Shown here: in pieces, positions 22,959 through 23,800 of the stretch
How positions within the stretch are numbered: position 1 is the first letter of the stretch
Layout of the letters: each line of letters opens with the position of its first letter
Assembly: GCA_964447275.1 (NCBI GenBank)
Contig: CAYURI010000011.1
Location: forward strand, 1 to 23,800
Source of the DNA: DAOSVX01 sp964447275
Lineage (GTDB): Bacteria > Bacillota_I > Bacilli_A > RF39 > UBA660
Reading direction: 5' to 3'
Length of the DNA stretch: 23,800 nucleotides
Translations under genes and position numbers: made by a program
Notes under the pieces: generated by a model
Databases searched by the model: none
What the model was told of the DNA's origin: nothing
What the model saw: the letters and a program-made list of their open reading frames with translations, nothing else

Positions 22959-23800
22959 ATGGCAAAGAAAGTCTTAAATATAGAAGAAATATTGGAATTA
23001 GAACAGCCTTTAAAAAATAACAAATATTTTGGTAATAATAATTTACCTAGTTTTACAATTATAGAAGGCAAAAATCCGGTTGTTATTTCCGCGGTGCACC
23101 CTATAAAAACAACTGAAAAAGTAATGTCTTCGCGGAATATTATTAGTGCTATTGCTTTAGCAATAAATGATGAAGACCAAATATTAGAGAAAATAATTAC
23201 TGGGGAAATTATAACAAGCCCCAGAGACATTGATATAGATCCAATAATGGTAAATGAAAATGAGCCCAAAAAAAAAATTAGTGTTATTGCTGAAGAATAT
23301 GACATAAACCCATATGTATTAAGATATTATTTTTATAAAACTGCTTTAGAGCAAGAAAAAGAGGAAGAACCTTTTACAGCTGCTTATGCTTTGTATTTAG
23401 CCAAAGCATTAGATTGTTTTGCTTATATTAGAAATAATAATCTAGTAGCAAATGCTTCAGTTGACCATCAAAATCCCGCATTTATAAAATTTTTAAAAGA
23501 AGCCGGTATAAAACTTCATATGGATTTACATGGGGCAAGATATTATGAAGATAAATCAAAGAATAATTTTGACATAGCTTTTGGTACTAATCATGGTCAA
23601 TATGTTTATAACTATGAAGCATTTAAAAATATTGCTAGAACTAGTTATGCATTATATAGTATGACTAATATTAGATTTGAAACTGAATTTCAAGCCGGTA
23701 CTAATAGAACACTATGTAATCAAGTATATAGATATAGTGGTATAAATTCTATCTATGGTATTCAAACTTTTCAAGCTGAAGTTAGTGGTGAATACAGAAG
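22959..23800 (+). CDS. N-formylglutamate amidohydrolase-like protein, 3' partial
   Basis: The frame is open from the ATG at 22959 to the right edge (280 codons), so the C-terminus is missing. AAGGGGTGG at about 22944-22952 is a good ribosome binding site. The translation starts MAKKVLNIEEILELEQP. Features that recall the N-formylglutamate amidohydrolase (FGase) metallohydrolase fold are VVISAVHP near residue 45, KLHMDLHGARYY, DIAFGTNHGQ and a late QAEVSGEYR (compare the family's PHSG, DLHS/DLHG, lGT and IEINR motifs). The typical xHSG motif is not exact, so the substrate is open: formylglutamate, another N-acyl amino acid, or a peptide. It has its own promoter and the conserved family position is unknown. 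Confidence 0.55.
   Translation, partial: MAKKVLNIEEILELEQPLKNNKYFGNNNLPSFTIIEGKNPVVISAVHPIKTTEKVMSSRNIISAIALAINDEDQILEKIITGEIITSPRDIDIDPIMVNENEPKKKISVIAEEYDINPYVLRYYFYKTALEQEKEEEPFTAAYALYLAKALDCFAYIRNNNLVANASVDHQNPAFIKFLKEAGIKLHMDLHGARYYEDKSKNNFDIAFGTNHGQYVYNYEAFKNIARTSYALYSMTNIRFETEFQAGTNRTLCNQVYRYSGINSIYGIQTFQAEVSGEYR

Noticed and set aside
22868..23305. Minus-strand frame of 145 codons at the right end
   Set aside because: The opposite strand has a continuous open frame to the window edge with a strong ribosome binding site and promoter; this frame also crosses the ruvB terminator.
1..23800. CRISPR arrays, transposases, integrases, tRNA or rRNA genes
   Set aside because: I looked for short spaced repeats, transposase-like frames and tRNA-like cloverleaf sequence with T-loop consensus; none was seen. 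The only tandem repeats are the coding InlB units.

Overview
This is a compact, AT-rich, gene-dense chromosomal segment from a low-GC Gram-positive bacterium. Signs of this are a valS T-box leader, strong AGGAGG/GGTGA ribosome binding sites, a Prp protease next to an L27 with a cleavable N-terminal extension, GatCAB, and short intrinsic terminators. TGA is used as a stop (radC) and all tryptophans are TGG, so the genetic code is standard, not the Mycoplasma code. The order prepilin peptidase - valS - radC - rplU/prp/rpmA - obgE - ruvAB, with rel and hisS interspersed, looks like a condensed version of the Bacillus subtilis comC-valS-radC-rplU-obg-ruvAB / relA-hisS neighbourhood. My inference is an uncultured, reduced-genome member of Bacilli (for example an RF39-, Erysipelotrichales- or Acholeplasma-related lineage). 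I cannot place it more precisely.

Layout. Bases 1-2794 hold part of a type IV pilus / competence-type assembly system: the C-terminal part of a PilC/ComGB inner-membrane protein, a PilD/ComC prepilin peptidase and, convergent with them, a PilB/ComGA ATPase. Bases 2826-2891 hold divergent promoters, followed by a valine T-box that precedes an HD-domain hydrolase and valS. Then come proS (without the usual editing insertion), radC, an L21-leader-type region with rplU-prp-rpmA, gatCAB, a HelD-type helicase, a promoter/short ORF/terminator leader followed by a Rel-like (p)ppGpp enzyme, hisS and obgE. Bases 18910-21181 hold a large composite pilin followed by a small zinc-ribbon/TM2 protein. ruvAB and the start of an N-formylglutamate-amidohydrolase-like gene end the window.

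Most genes are housekeeping: four tRNA-charging functions (ValRS, ProRS, HisRS, GatCAB), ribosomal proteins and ribosome/GTPase biogenesis, recombination and repair, and stringent-response nucleotide metabolism. The standout is the 645-residue protein at 18910-20847. It has a textbook type IV prepilin N-terminus followed by three InlB B-type repeats and a C-terminal glycine-rich domain, and it has no sortase signal. It looks like an adhesin presented on or anchored through the pilus machinery, whose peptidase, ATPase and platform protein lie at the left end of the same window. Secondary points of interest are a Rel protein whose synthetase acidic residues both appear substituted, a candidate leader peptide/attenuator in front of it, and promoters whose -35 boxes lie inside the preceding terminator hairpins.
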